Part shown: positions 52,858-61,200 of the stretch, one piece after another | Layout: each line of letters begins with the position of its first letter | Position numbering within the stretch: the stretch's first letter is position 1 | From: Ruminiclostridium sp. | GTDB taxonomy: Bacteria > Bacillota > Clostridia > Oscillospirales > Ruminococcaceae | Assembly: GCA_024682455.1 (NCBI GenBank) | Contig: JAIKZF010000097.1 | Coordinates: 25,767 to 89,766 of the forward strand | Direction: 5' to 3' | Length of the DNA: 64,000 bases | Notes under the pieces: generated by a model | What the model was told of the DNA's origin: nothing | What the model saw: only the letters and a program-made list of their open reading frames with translations | Database searches by the model: none | Program-made: the position numbers and the translations under genes

Positions 52858-54045
52858 ATGAATGCTTTTTCGGACAGAATACGCAGACTTCAGCCCTCCG
52901 CGATACGTGAGATACTGAAATTCACCTCCTACCCCGATGTTATAAGCTTTGCAGGCGGAAATCCCGCGCCGGAGGCTTTCCCAGTACAGGAAGTCAAGGA
53001 GATAATGAACGACATTATGGACAACGACCCCATTACAGCTCTCCAGTATTCGGTGTCCGAAGGATATACTCCCCTGCGCGACTGGCTCAAGGACGATCTC
53101 GCCAACAAGGGCATCTTCAACTGGAACAACGACGATCTCATCATAACCGCCGGTGCTCAGCAGGTAATGGAAATGACCTCGAAGGTCATCTGCAACGAGG
53201 GTGATGCAATAATCTGCGAGGAGCCCAGCTTCATCGGCTCGCTCAACTCCTTCCGCTCCTATAACGCGAGACTTCTCGGCGTGCCTATGGACGATGAGGG
53301 CATTGATATCGAAAAGCTCGACGAGACCCTGCGCAACAACAGACGCACAGCTTTCATCTACCTGATACCCAATTTCCAGAACCCCACCGGCAGAACAATG
53401 AGCCTCGAAAGAAGAAAGCAGGTGCTTGAGCTCGCTTATAAGTACAATGTCTACATCATCGAGGACAACCCCTACGGCGACCTGAGATTTTCGGGAGACG
53501 ACGTTCCGAGCTTACGCTCCATGGATACAAAGGGTCTCGTGATCTACGCGGGAACATTCTCAAAGACCGTAGCTCCTGGACTGCGCGTGGGCTATATGGT
53601 AGCCGAGAAGAGCGTCATCTCCAAGGCGATCTGCGCTCTCCAGGTATCGACCGTTCATACGAGCATCCTTTCGCAGATGATAGTACATCGCTTCATCACA
53701 AAGTACGACTACCCCGCTCACCTCGAAAAGATACGCGGCATTTACGGTCACAAGTGCGACCTCATGCTCACCAACCTTAAGCTCAAAATGCCGTCCTCGA
53801 TAAAGTTCACCGAGCCCGACGGAGGTCTGTTCATCTGGGGCACTCTGCCGAGCGGAGATATGGATTACTTCGTGAAAAAGGCTATCGAACGCAAGGTTGC
53901 GATAGTCACCGGCAAGGCGTTCCTCGTTGACGAGAACAAGCCCTGTATGTCGTTCAGACTCAACTACTCCACCCCGAGAGACGATCAGATCGAAAAGGGC
54001 GTGGATATCCTCGCCGAGGTCGCAAAGTCGATCTACAAAGCATAA
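52858..54045 (+). CDS. PLP-dependent aminotransferase (fold type I, 2-aminoadipate/MocR-like)
   Basis: VISFAGGNPAPEAFPV, LIPNFQNPTGRTMS, YAGTFSKTVAPGLRVGYMV. Confidence 0.93.
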   Translation: MNAFSDRIRRLQPSAIREILKFTSYPDVISFAGGNPAPEAFPVQEVKEIMNDIMDNDPITALQYSVSEGYTPLRDWLKDDLANKGIFNWNNDDLIITAGAQQVMEMTSKVICNEGDAIICEEPSFIGSLNSFRSYNARLLGVPMDDEGIDIEKLDETLRNNRRTAFIYLIPNFQNPTGRTMSLERRKQVLELAYKYNVYIIEDNPYGDLRFSGDDVPSLRSMDTKGLVIYAGTFSKTVAPGLRVGYMVAEKSVISKAICALQVSTVHTSILSQMIVHRFITKYDYPAHLEKIRGIYGHKCDLMLTNLKLKMPSSIKFTEPDGGLFIWGTLPSGDMDYFVKKAIERKVAIVTGKAFLVDENKPCMSFRLNYSTPRDDQIEKGVDILAEVAKSIYKA

Positions 54046-54072
54046 AGCCTATAATATTTCTGGAGGAAGAAC

Positions 54073-55173
54073 ATGAAAAATATAATTCTCACCGGCGACC
54101 GTCCCACGGGACGCCTGCACCTCGGTCATTATGTGGGCTCGCTCAAAAGAAGAGTCGAGCTCCAGAATTCCGGAAAGTTCGATGAGATCAACATTCTTAT
54201 CGCGGACGATCAGGCTCTTACCGACAACGCGGACGATCCCGGCAAAATTCGCGACAATATAGTTAATGTCGTTCTCGATTATCTTTCGGTGGGCATTGAC
54301 CCCGCAAAGACGACTGTCTGTGTGCAGTCGGCGCTTCCGGCTCTCCACGCCCTGACCTTCTACTACCTCAACCTCGTCACTACCGCAAGACTTTCCCGCA
54401 ACCCCACGATAAAGGCCGAGATACAGATGAGAGGCTTCTCCGAAGAGGGTCTGCCGGCAGGCTTTTTCACTTATCCCGTTTCGCAGACCGCCGATATCAC
54501 AGCCTTCGACGCGAATGTCGTTCCCGTCGGAGAGGATCAGCTCCCCATGCTCGAACAGGCAAGAGAGATAGTCGAGAAATTCAACAAGATATACGGAGAA
54601 ACACTTGTACTGCCCACAGCAATGATACCCGAGAACGCTGTTCAGCGCAGACTTCCCGGGGTCGACGGCAAAGCCAAGATGAGCAAGTCCCTCGGGAACT
54701 GCATCTACTTGTCCGATACCGCCGCCGCGGTCAAGAAGCAGGTCAACGGTAAAATGTACACAGACCCCCTGCACTTACAGATCAGCGACCCCGGTCACAC
54801 CGAGGGCAACGTTGTATTCACATACCTCGACGCGCTGTGCACAGACGCTCATTTCGCGGAATACCTGCCGGACTACGCGAATCTGGACGAAATGAAGGAG
54901 CATTACCGCCGCGGAGGTCTCGGAGACGGCGTTTGCAAGAAGTTCCTCATAAACGTGCTTGAAGAGACTCTCAGCCCTATCAGGACGGAACGCGCCAAAT
55001 GGGAAAACGACATCGGCTCCGTTTACGATATCATTTCTGCGGGAACCGCAAAGGCTGTCGAAAGAACGAACGAAACTCTTGCCCGCGTCCGCAGAGCCAT
55101 GAGGATCAATTACTTTGAAGACCGCTCCATAATCAAGGAATGGGAGCAGCTTCTCAGGAACGCGGGACAGTAA
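54073..55173 (+). CDS. trpS: Tryptophan--tRNA ligase
   Basis: TGDRPTGRLHLGHYVGSLKRR; PVGEDQLPMLEQAREI; KAKMSKSLGNCI. Confidence 0.96.
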   Translation: MKNIILTGDRPTGRLHLGHYVGSLKRRVELQNSGKFDEINILIADDQALTDNADDPGKIRDNIVNVVLDYLSVGIDPAKTTVCVQSALPALHALTFYYLNLVTTARLSRNPTIKAEIQMRGFSEEGLPAGFFTYPVSQTADITAFDANVVPVGEDQLPMLEQAREIVEKFNKIYGETLVLPTAMIPENAVQRRLPGVDGKAKMSKSLGNCIYLSDTAAAVKKQVNGKMYTDPLHLQISDPGHTEGNVVFTYLDALCTDAHFAEYLPDYANLDEMKEHYRRGGLGDGVCKKFLINVLEETLSPIRTERAKWENDIGSVYDIISAGTAKAVERTNETLARVRRAMRINYFEDRSIIKEWEQLLRNAGQ

Positions 55174-55991
55174 TGAAAAGAAAAACCTTTATCGCTGTCT
55201 CCGCCGTTCTCACCGCTCTTGCAGTCGCAATACCCTTCTCATGCAGCGAAAAGCTCTGCGAGCGCTACTATACGTTCAGCTCCGGAAAACTCACAGCCCC
55301 TCTTAAGATAGCGTTTCTGTCCGACGTACACAATACGCCCTACGGCGAGGATATGTCGGAGCTGACTGAGGCTGTGGATAAATTCGGACCCGACGCCGTT
55401 GTCTTCGGCGGTGATCTTTTCGATCACTTTCCCGATGAGAAGAATTCCTTGCTGCTCGTCGACATTCTCGCCAAAAAGTACCCCTGCTACTACGCACTCG
55501 GCAACCATGAGCTCAGACACGGTTTTCAGGCGAAAATACGCAGTACCGTAGCCGAGCGCGGCGTGACCGTGCTCTCGATGAAAAACAATCACGCCGATCT
55601 CACAGTCGGCAATGACACCGTGAGATTTCTCGGTATCGACGGTATTCTGTACTCCGATCAGTACGAACGCGCCAAGGAAGCGATATCGGATAAATACTAC
55701 AATATCCTGATCGACCATTTTCCCGAAGAATACCCGCACATTTCCGCGGACGGCTTCGAGCTTATACTGGCCGGACACACACACGGCGGTCAGGTCAGGA
55801 TACCTTTCCTGCTGAACGGTCTCTACGCTCCTAATCAGGGATTGTTCCCAAAATACGGCGGCGGAGTATACAGCGAGAACGGCTCGGATATGGTAGTGAG
55901 CCGCGGGCTTATGAGGTGCGCGTACGATATCATCGTACCGAGAGTATTCAACAGACCCGAGATCGTATTTGTAACCGTACTTCCAAAATAA
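55173..55991 (+). CDS. Metallophosphoesterase
   Basis: IAFLSDVHNTPYGEDM, VVFGGDLFDH, ALGNHELRHG, LILAGHTHGGQVRIPF. Confidence 0.93.
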   Translation: MKRKTFIAVSAVLTALAVAIPFSCSEKLCERYYTFSSGKLTAPLKIAFLSDVHNTPYGEDMSELTEAVDKFGPDAVVFGGDLFDHFPDEKNSLLLVDILAKKYPCYYALGNHELRHGFQAKIRSTVAERGVTVLSMKNNHADLTVGNDTVRFLGIDGILYSDQYERAKEAISDKYYNILIDHFPEEYPHISADGFELILAGHTHGGQVRIPFLLNGLYAPNQGLFPKYGGGVYSENGSDMVVSRGLMRCAYDIIVPRVFNRPEIVFVTVLPK

Positions 55992-56022
55992 AAAACGGTA
56001 TCGCACGAGCGATACCGTTTTT
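55991..56022. terminator. Bidirectional intrinsic terminator
   Basis: aaaaacggtatcg-cacgag-cgataccgttttt. Confidence 0.9.
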
Positions 56023-56034
56023 GTTTGCCTGTTA

Positions 56035-57204
56035 TTACAGAGCAGCCTTGAGAGCCTCTGTCTTGTCTGTCTTTTCCCACGCAACTCCGAGCTCCTCGCG
56101 TCCGAGGTGACCGTAAGCCGCAAGAGCCTTATACTGAGGCTTTCTGAGGTCGAGCATCTTAATGATGCCTGCGGGGCGAAGGTCGAACACCTTGTTCACA
56201 GCCTCGCTTATCTGTTCGTCGCTGTACTTGCCTGTGCCGAACGTATCAACAAGCACCGATACGGGCTTTGCCACACCGATAGCGTATGCGAGCTCTACCT
56301 CGCACTTATCCGCGAGACCTGCCGCTACGATGTTCTTCGCCACGTATCTTGCCGCGTATGCACCGGAGCGGTCGACCTTTGTCGGGTCCTTGCCGGAGAA
56401 TGCGCCGCCTCCGTGACGGGAATATCCGCCGTATGTATCAACGATTATCTTTCTGCCTGTAAGTCCGCTGTCGCCCTGGGGACCGCCGACTACGAAGCGG
56501 CCTGTCGGGTTCACGAAATACTTTGTGTTCTCATCGAGAAGCTCAGCGGGAATAGTGGGCTTGATTATCTTCTCGATAACGTCCTTTCTGATCTGTTCGA
56601 GACCGGCACTTGCCTTGTGCTGCGAGGAGATGACTACCGTATCTACTCTCGCGGGCTTGCCGTCGATGTATTCTACCGTTACCTGAGACTTTCCGTCCGG
56701 GAGAAGGTAATCTATCTCGCCGTTCTTACGAGCCTCGGTAAGGCGCTTTGTGAGCCTGTGCGCGAGCGATATCGGCAGAGGCATGAGCTCGGGGGTCTCG
56801 TTGCAGGCGAAGCCGAACATCATACCCTGATCGCCGGCTCCAATGTCCATAGCGTTCTCTTCCCTGCCCTCAAGCGCGTTGTCGACGCCCATTGCAATAT
56901 CGGGGGACTGCTTGTCGAGCGTGGTCATTACCGCGCAGGTATTGCAGTCAAAGCCGTACTCGGCGTTGTCATAACCGATCTCCCTTACTGTCTGGCGAAC
57001 GATAGCGGGGATATCGACCACAGCCTTTGTGGTGATCTCGCCCATGACCATTACGAGACCGGTCGTTGTGCAGGTCTCGCACGCCACTCTGGACATAGGA
57101 TCCTGCTCAAGCATCGCGTCGAGGATGCTGTCGGAGATCTTGTCGCAGATCTTATCGGGATGTCCCTCGGTCACACTCTCGGATGTGAATAAAAATCTTG
57201 CCAT
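56035..57204 (-). CDS. metK: Methionine adenosyltransferase (S-adenosylmethionine synthetase)
   Basis: [62 protein letters not shown]. Confidence 0.98.
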   Translation of the reverse strand: MARFLFTSESVTEGHPDKICDKISDSILDAMLEQDPMSRVACETCTTTGLVMVMGEITTKAVVDIPAIVRQTVREIGYDNAEYGFDCNTCAVMTTLDKQSPDIAMGVDNALEGREENAMDIGAGDQGMMFGFACNETPELMPLPISLAHRLTKRLTEARKNGEIDYLLPDGKSQVTVEYIDGKPARVDTVVISSQHKASAGLEQIRKDVIEKIIKPTIPAELLDENTKYFVNPTGRFVVGGPQGDSGLTGRKIIVDTYGGYSRHGGGAFSGKDPTKVDRSGAYAARYVAKNIVAAGLADKCEVELAYAIGVAKPVSVLVDTFGTGKYSDEQISEAVNKVFDLRPAGIIKMLDLRKPQYKALAAYGHLGREELGVAWEKTDKTEALKAAL

Positions 57205-57241
57205 TTGTTTTTTCCTTTCCTGTATACATTTTTATTTCAAC

Positions 57242-57278
57242 AAAAAAGACTCCTTCGGCGCTTCGCCGTACGGGAGCC
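57242..57278 (-). terminator. SAM riboswitch expression-platform terminator
   Basis: Minus strand GGCTCCCGTACGGCGAAGCGCCGAAGGAGTCTTTTTT. Confidence 0.85.
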
Positions 57279-57297
57279 TAAATCCTCTTTACACTCC

Positions 57298-57396
57298 CTC
57301 ATCTTCCACCTCTTACGGTGCGGGAATTGGCACCTTTGCTCTCACGCAGGTTGCCGCGGCTTCATCGGACCCGTTTCCTCCGCCGCTCTTGATAAG
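57298..57396 (-). promoter_or_regulatory. SAM-I (S-box) riboswitch upstream of metK
   Basis: Minus strand CTTATCAAGAGCGGCGGAGGAAACGGGTCCGATGAAGCCGCGGCAACCTGCGTG...GGTGCCAATTCCCGCACCGTAAGAGGTGGAAGATGAG. Confidence 0.96.
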
Positions 57397-57472
57397 GATA
57401 TTTTTGTCGATAAAAGTATTCTATCATATTTTATAGGATTTGTCAATAGTATTCTGTAATTTTGCACAAAAT

Positions 57473-57982
57473 CTATTTGAGAAAAGTATTATCGTCGTAC
57501 TTATTGAGTCCGAAGGTCTCCAGCAGCGAACAATACTTATCCGCGGCGCAGACCAGCCAGCTCTCACGGTATTTCGGGATTTTCGTCAGGGTCAGAGGCC
57601 ACATATGCTTGCGGATTATATCGAGCTCGCGTTTATTGAGCCTGAAATCACGCACGGCGTTCTTCGATGCCGTGGCAGGGTGAGCGAAGCCGTGGAGCCC
57701 GTCGCCGACATTTATGATCTTATGCCAGTCATAGAGGAAGAAGTCGTGCAGCATTGCTCCGCGTATCAGACTGCGTTTGTCGCAGGATATGCCGAGCTTC
57801 TTCGCGAGCTTTACGCTGTAATACGCTACCGCCACGGAATGTGCGAATACCGATACGCTGCCGTGCTGAGTGAGCTTCCGCGTCTTCTGCATATTCTTAT
57901 GCTCCGCTATCGTCGCCGCGACGCTTCTGAAATAATCGAGCTCACGCGTCAGAGCTTTCTTCATCGGTCTGTGAATTGCCAT
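57473..57982 (-). CDS. HD domain-containing phosphohydrolase
   Basis: SVFAHSVAVAYYSVKLAKKLG...GAMLHDFFLYDWH; start taken at MAIHRPMKKA. Confidence 0.85.
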   Translation of the reverse strand: MAIHRPMKKALTRELDYFRSVAATIAEHKNMQKTRKLTQHGSVSVFAHSVAVAYYSVKLAKKLGISCDKRSLIRGAMLHDFFLYDWHKIINVGDGLHGFAHPATASKNAVRDFRLNKRELDIIRKHMWPLTLTKIPKYRESWLVCAADKYCSLLETFGLNKYDDNTFLK

Positions 57983-58673
57983 AGTTTTCCTCAAAATCCT
58001 CGTCCTCGTCGGTAGATTCAACGCTGAGCTTCATCTTTGAAAGCAGCATATTGAAGCGTTCACGTCTCTTCGCCACCGCGCCGCCGAGCTGGATGAACTT
58101 CTCCGTCATCAGCTGTCTTGCCTTGTCATAGGGCAGGCTCTTAAGCTTCTCCCGGAAGGATATCTGTCCGGATATGCTTATTACCGTGTCAACGCTCATC
58201 GCTATCGTCATAGCGATATCGTACGCCAGTATGAACTTGGGATCGAACACGGTAACTAGAGTGTCCATTATACCGTAAAGGATATATACCATAAACAGCG
58301 ACAGCAGTCCCCAGAACAGCGAGGACAGCAGCGATATGCGGTTCTTGTACGTGAACCGGAGCATACTGTAATCCCAGAACTGCTTATGGAACAGAGTTTC
58401 CATGAGCCAGCCGACGAAATACTCCAGCACGGTACAGCTCAGCATACCCACGAAATACACCGCGAACCCGTTTTCTCTGTATGGCATACATACCAGCAGC
58501 ATCGTCATTCCGCCGATACCGTATATAGGTATGTACGGTCCCTTCAGGAACCCGCGGTTTATCAGTCTTCTATGATATATCGACTCGATTATGGATTCCT
58601 GCACCCAGCCATAATTGCAGAAAACGAAAAACATGAACCACAGCTGAGTATAGTTATAATTCATCATTATCAT
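57942..58673 (-). CDS. Putative ABC-transporter type IV (CmpB-like) membrane protein
   Basis: FCNYGWVQESIIESIYHRRLINRGFLKGPYIPIYGIGGM; several TM segments. Confidence 0.8.
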   Translation of the reverse strand: MIMMNYNYTQLWFMFFVFCNYGWVQESIIESIYHRRLINRGFLKGPYIPIYGIGGMTMLLVCMPYRENGFAVYFVGMLSCTVLEYFVGWLMETLFHKQFWDYSMLRFTYKNRISLLSSLFWGLLSLFMVYILYGIMDTLVTVFDPKFILAYDIAMTIAMSVDTVISISGQISFREKLKSLPYDKARQLMTEKFIQLGGAVAKRRERFNMLLSKMKLSVESTDEDEDFEENYGNSQTDEESSDA

Positions 58674-58715
58674 ACAGTATTCCTCTTCCGTTCCTCCTAT
58701 GCGTTATGATCGCGT

Positions 58716-59717
58716 TCAGGGTTTCGAGCCCGACGGACCCTCCTGCTCCGATGTAATGTTCTTGTTTATCACGGCGCAGTCTACCTTCTGCCACTTCGGC
58801 GCGTTTATCTGTATCTCACGGTCTGCGTCGTAGATACTGTCGGAATGGTTCTTCAGCTGACTCGCCTGTATACGCTTCTTGCTGTCTTCGCTCAGTTTCA
58901 GCTGAAGATAAGCCTCGCTGTTTTCATCTATCGTGTAGTACAAATATATATATGTGGGGTTGTCATGCTCCACCACCACACGGTAGATATCCATTTTATC
59001 CACTCCGTGGTAGCTTGTAAGCCCATAGAGCATACATTCATCGGAAAGCTCACGGTTCCACACATAAGCCCTGTACACGTAGAAATCCGTATTGGGGCTG
59101 AGCTTGCTGTTTACGGCGTTTGCAGCCTTTATGGCGAACTGCTCGTTTCCGGACTTGATGACGTCGGTAAACATCAGCAGACATACGCAGAAACCAAGAG
59201 CTGCGGCCACTACGGCGGCTACGACCGTTATGATGCGGGAAAGGAGCACGGGATCGACAGGCTTCTTTTCCTTCTTCGGCTTTTCTTTCTTCTCCTTCGG
59301 CTGCTTTTCCTTTTTCTTCTTCTTTCCGTTATCTGCCGGAGCGCTGTTTTCATCGGACTCGGGCTGCATCTCCGCGGCGAGACCCTCGCGCAGCTTGTCG
59401 GCGATCATATCGTCCTCATCGCGCGGAGGCTCGGGCTCCGGTTTTTCCTCGGGGACCTCGGGAGCGGGTGCTTCGGATACGCTTTCCGTGTTCTGACCCT
59501 CTCCGGGAGGCACGCTGTTATTTATTGCGAGCATTGCCTCTATCTGAGCCTGAGAGAGCTTTCCTGCCCCGGCGGTAAGCTGTGTTCCTGCGGACGATGA
59601 TTCCTGGTTCTCTGACGGAGATGCTCCGACCTGTTTCTGGGCAGCGTTCAGCATAGAATTGAATCGTTCGTTTTCAGCCTCGTCCACCATATTCTCGTTA
59701 TCGTCCAAATCACTCAC
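58716..59717 (-). CDS. Hypothetical single-pass membrane protein with acidic N-terminus and Lys-rich juxtamembrane region
   Basis: NGKKKKKEKQPKEKKEKPKKEKKP then TM IITVVAAVVAAALGFCVCLLMF. Confidence 0.75.
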   Translation of the reverse strand: MSDLDDNENMVDEAENERFNSMLNAAQKQVGASPSENQESSSAGTQLTAGAGKLSQAQIEAMLAINNSVPPGEGQNTESVSEAPAPEVPEEKPEPEPPRDEDDMIADKLREGLAAEMQPESDENSAPADNGKKKKKEKQPKEKKEKPKKEKKPVDPVLLSRIITVVAAVVAAALGFCVCLLMFTDVIKSGNEQFAIKAANAVNSKLSPNTDFYVYRAYVWNRELSDECMLYGLTSYHGVDKMDIYRVVVEHDNPTYIYLYYTIDENSEAYLQLKLSEDSKKRIQASQLKNHSDSIYDADREIQINAPKWQKVDCAVINKNITSEQEGPSGSKP

Positions 59718-59827
59718 CTCTTAATGCTTACGCGCGGGAGCGCATAGTTATAATTATATGTATTATATCATAATCTGTCGGGAAATGCAATAGTTTTTAA
59801 TTATTTTGATAAAATTAAAAAAAACAC

Positions 59828-59856
59828 TTGACAAAATCAACTCCGTCTGATATAAT
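59828..59856 (+). promoter_or_regulatory. Sigma-A-type promoter upstream of cysK (TTGACA-N17-TATAAT)
   Basis: ttgaca 59828-59833; tataat 59851-59856. Confidence 0.82.
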
Positions 59857-59997
59857 ATAAGCATATCATACAGATAGGAATTATAAGAGTTATGAACACT
59901 ATTCTTAAACGATGTTGACCCGGACAGTTTCCCCGCAGAACACCAAAAGCATATAATAATTATAATATGAATAAATTCATTTAAGGAGAATATCATC

Positions 59998-60924
59998 ATG
60001 AAAATCAACAAGAAGATCAGCGACCTCATCGGAAGAACTCCCCTGCTCGAACTCGGAAACATCGAAGAAAAATTCGGACTCGGCGCAAAGCTCGTCGTGA
60101 AGCTCGAATACTTCAACCCCGCGGGAAGCGTAAAGGATCGTATAGCAAAAGGAATGATAGATGACGCGGAGGCAAGCGGCAAGCTTAAGCCCGGCAGCGT
60201 AATGATCGAACCCACCAGCGGAAATACCGGCATAGGCCTCGCTTCCGTTGCCGCCGCGAGAGGCTACAGACTGATAATCACTATGCCCGAAACTATGAGC
60301 ATAGAGCGCAGAAAGCTTATGAAGGCATACGGCGCCGAGCTCGTCCTCACCGAGGGCGCAAAGGGTATGAAGGGCGCTATCGAAAAGGCTAACGAGCTTG
60401 CTAAGGAGATACCGGACAGCTTTATCCCCTCTCAGTTCACCAATCCCGCCAACCCCTCCACTCACGAAAAGACGACCGGCCCCGAGATCTGGGAGGATAC
60501 CGACGGTACGGTAGATATATTCGTAGCGGGCGTAGGCACCGGCGGTACTATCTCCGGCATAGGCAAATATCTCAAATCCAAGAAGCCCGAGGTCAAGGTC
60601 GTGGCGGTAGAGCCTAAGGACTCGCCCGTTCTCTCCGAGGGCAGATCCGGTCCCCACAAGATACAGGGTATAGGCGCAGGCTTCGTTCCCGATACGCTGG
60701 ACACCAAGATATATGACGAGATAATCCCCGTAGCAAATGAGGACGCCTTCGAGACAGGCAGACTTATCGCACAGAACGAGGGCGTGCTTGTCGGAATATC
60801 CTCCGGAGCCGCTCTGTTCGCGGCTATCCAGCTTGCAAAGCGCCCGGAGAACAAGGGCAAGACCATAGTCGCCCTGCTCCCCGATACGGGCGAAAGATAC
60901 CTTTCTTCCACAATGTTTGAATAA
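59998..60924 (+). CDS. cysK: Cysteine synthase A
   Basis: [71 protein letters not shown]. Confidence 0.97.
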   Translation: MKINKKISDLIGRTPLLELGNIEEKFGLGAKLVVKLEYFNPAGSVKDRIAKGMIDDAEASGKLKPGSVMIEPTSGNTGIGLASVAAARGYRLIITMPETMSIERRKLMKAYGAELVLTEGAKGMKGAIEKANELAKEIPDSFIPSQFTNPANPSTHEKTTGPEIWEDTDGTVDIFVAGVGTGGTISGIGKYLKSKKPEVKVVAVEPKDSPVLSEGRSGPHKIQGIGAGFVPDTLDTKIYDEIIPVANEDAFETGRLIAQNEGVLVGISSGAALFAAIQLAKRPENKGKTIVALLPDTGERYLSSTMFE

Positions 60925-61082
60925 TACTAATTCCTGTTCAAAATGTGAAAAATATGGCGAGATAAAATTTCGTCAGACAAGGAACCCGACCGCAGGCTTG
61001 CTGGTGCAAGTCAAGGGAGAGTGACGTAGTATGACGGAATTTTAGCCGTCAGATTTTTCATTATTTTGATCAGGTGTTAGTA
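60925..61082 (+). mobile_element. MITE-like cloverleaf repeat element, copy 2 (158 nt), flanked by TAA
   Basis: TIRs tactaattcctgttcaaaatgtgaaaaat / tttttcattattttgatcaggtgttagta; core atggcgagata.aatttcg.ca.acaaggaacccgaccgcaggcttgct...gcaagtcaagggag.gtgacg.agt.tgacg.aatt.tagccgtca shared with copy 1. Confidence 0.85.
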
Positions 61083-61095
61083 TAATACATCAGAG

Positions 61096-61135
61096 CCGCG
61101 GCGCTTCCCTGTTCGGGCAAGTGCCGCGGTTTTTT
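61096..61135 (+). terminator. Intrinsic terminator downstream of cysK
   Basis: ccgcggcgctt...aagtgccgcgg-tttttt. Confidence 0.85.
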
Positions 61136-61136
61136 G

Positions 61137-61165
61137 TTGACAAAGCTCTCGTTTTGTTGTATAAT
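61137..61165 (+). promoter_or_regulatory. Sigma-A-type promoter (TTGACA-N17-TATAAT)
   Basis: ttgaca 61137-61142; tataat 61160-61165. Confidence 0.82.
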
Positions 61166-61200
61166 TCTGATATTGAAGATAACAAGGAGAATCCGTCCCC

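Noticed and set aside
54046-54072. T-box leader for trpS
   Set aside because: Only 27 nt separate the aminotransferase stop from trpS, too short for a T-box; the genes look co-transcribed.
56107-57192. 361-aa plus-strand ORF opposite metK
   Set aside because: metK on the minus strand is unambiguous and has its own riboswitch; this ORF is the mirror frame.
59763-60233. 156-aa minus-strand ORF across the cysK promoter
   Set aside because: Overlaps cysK and its promoter; composition typical of a spurious antisense frame.
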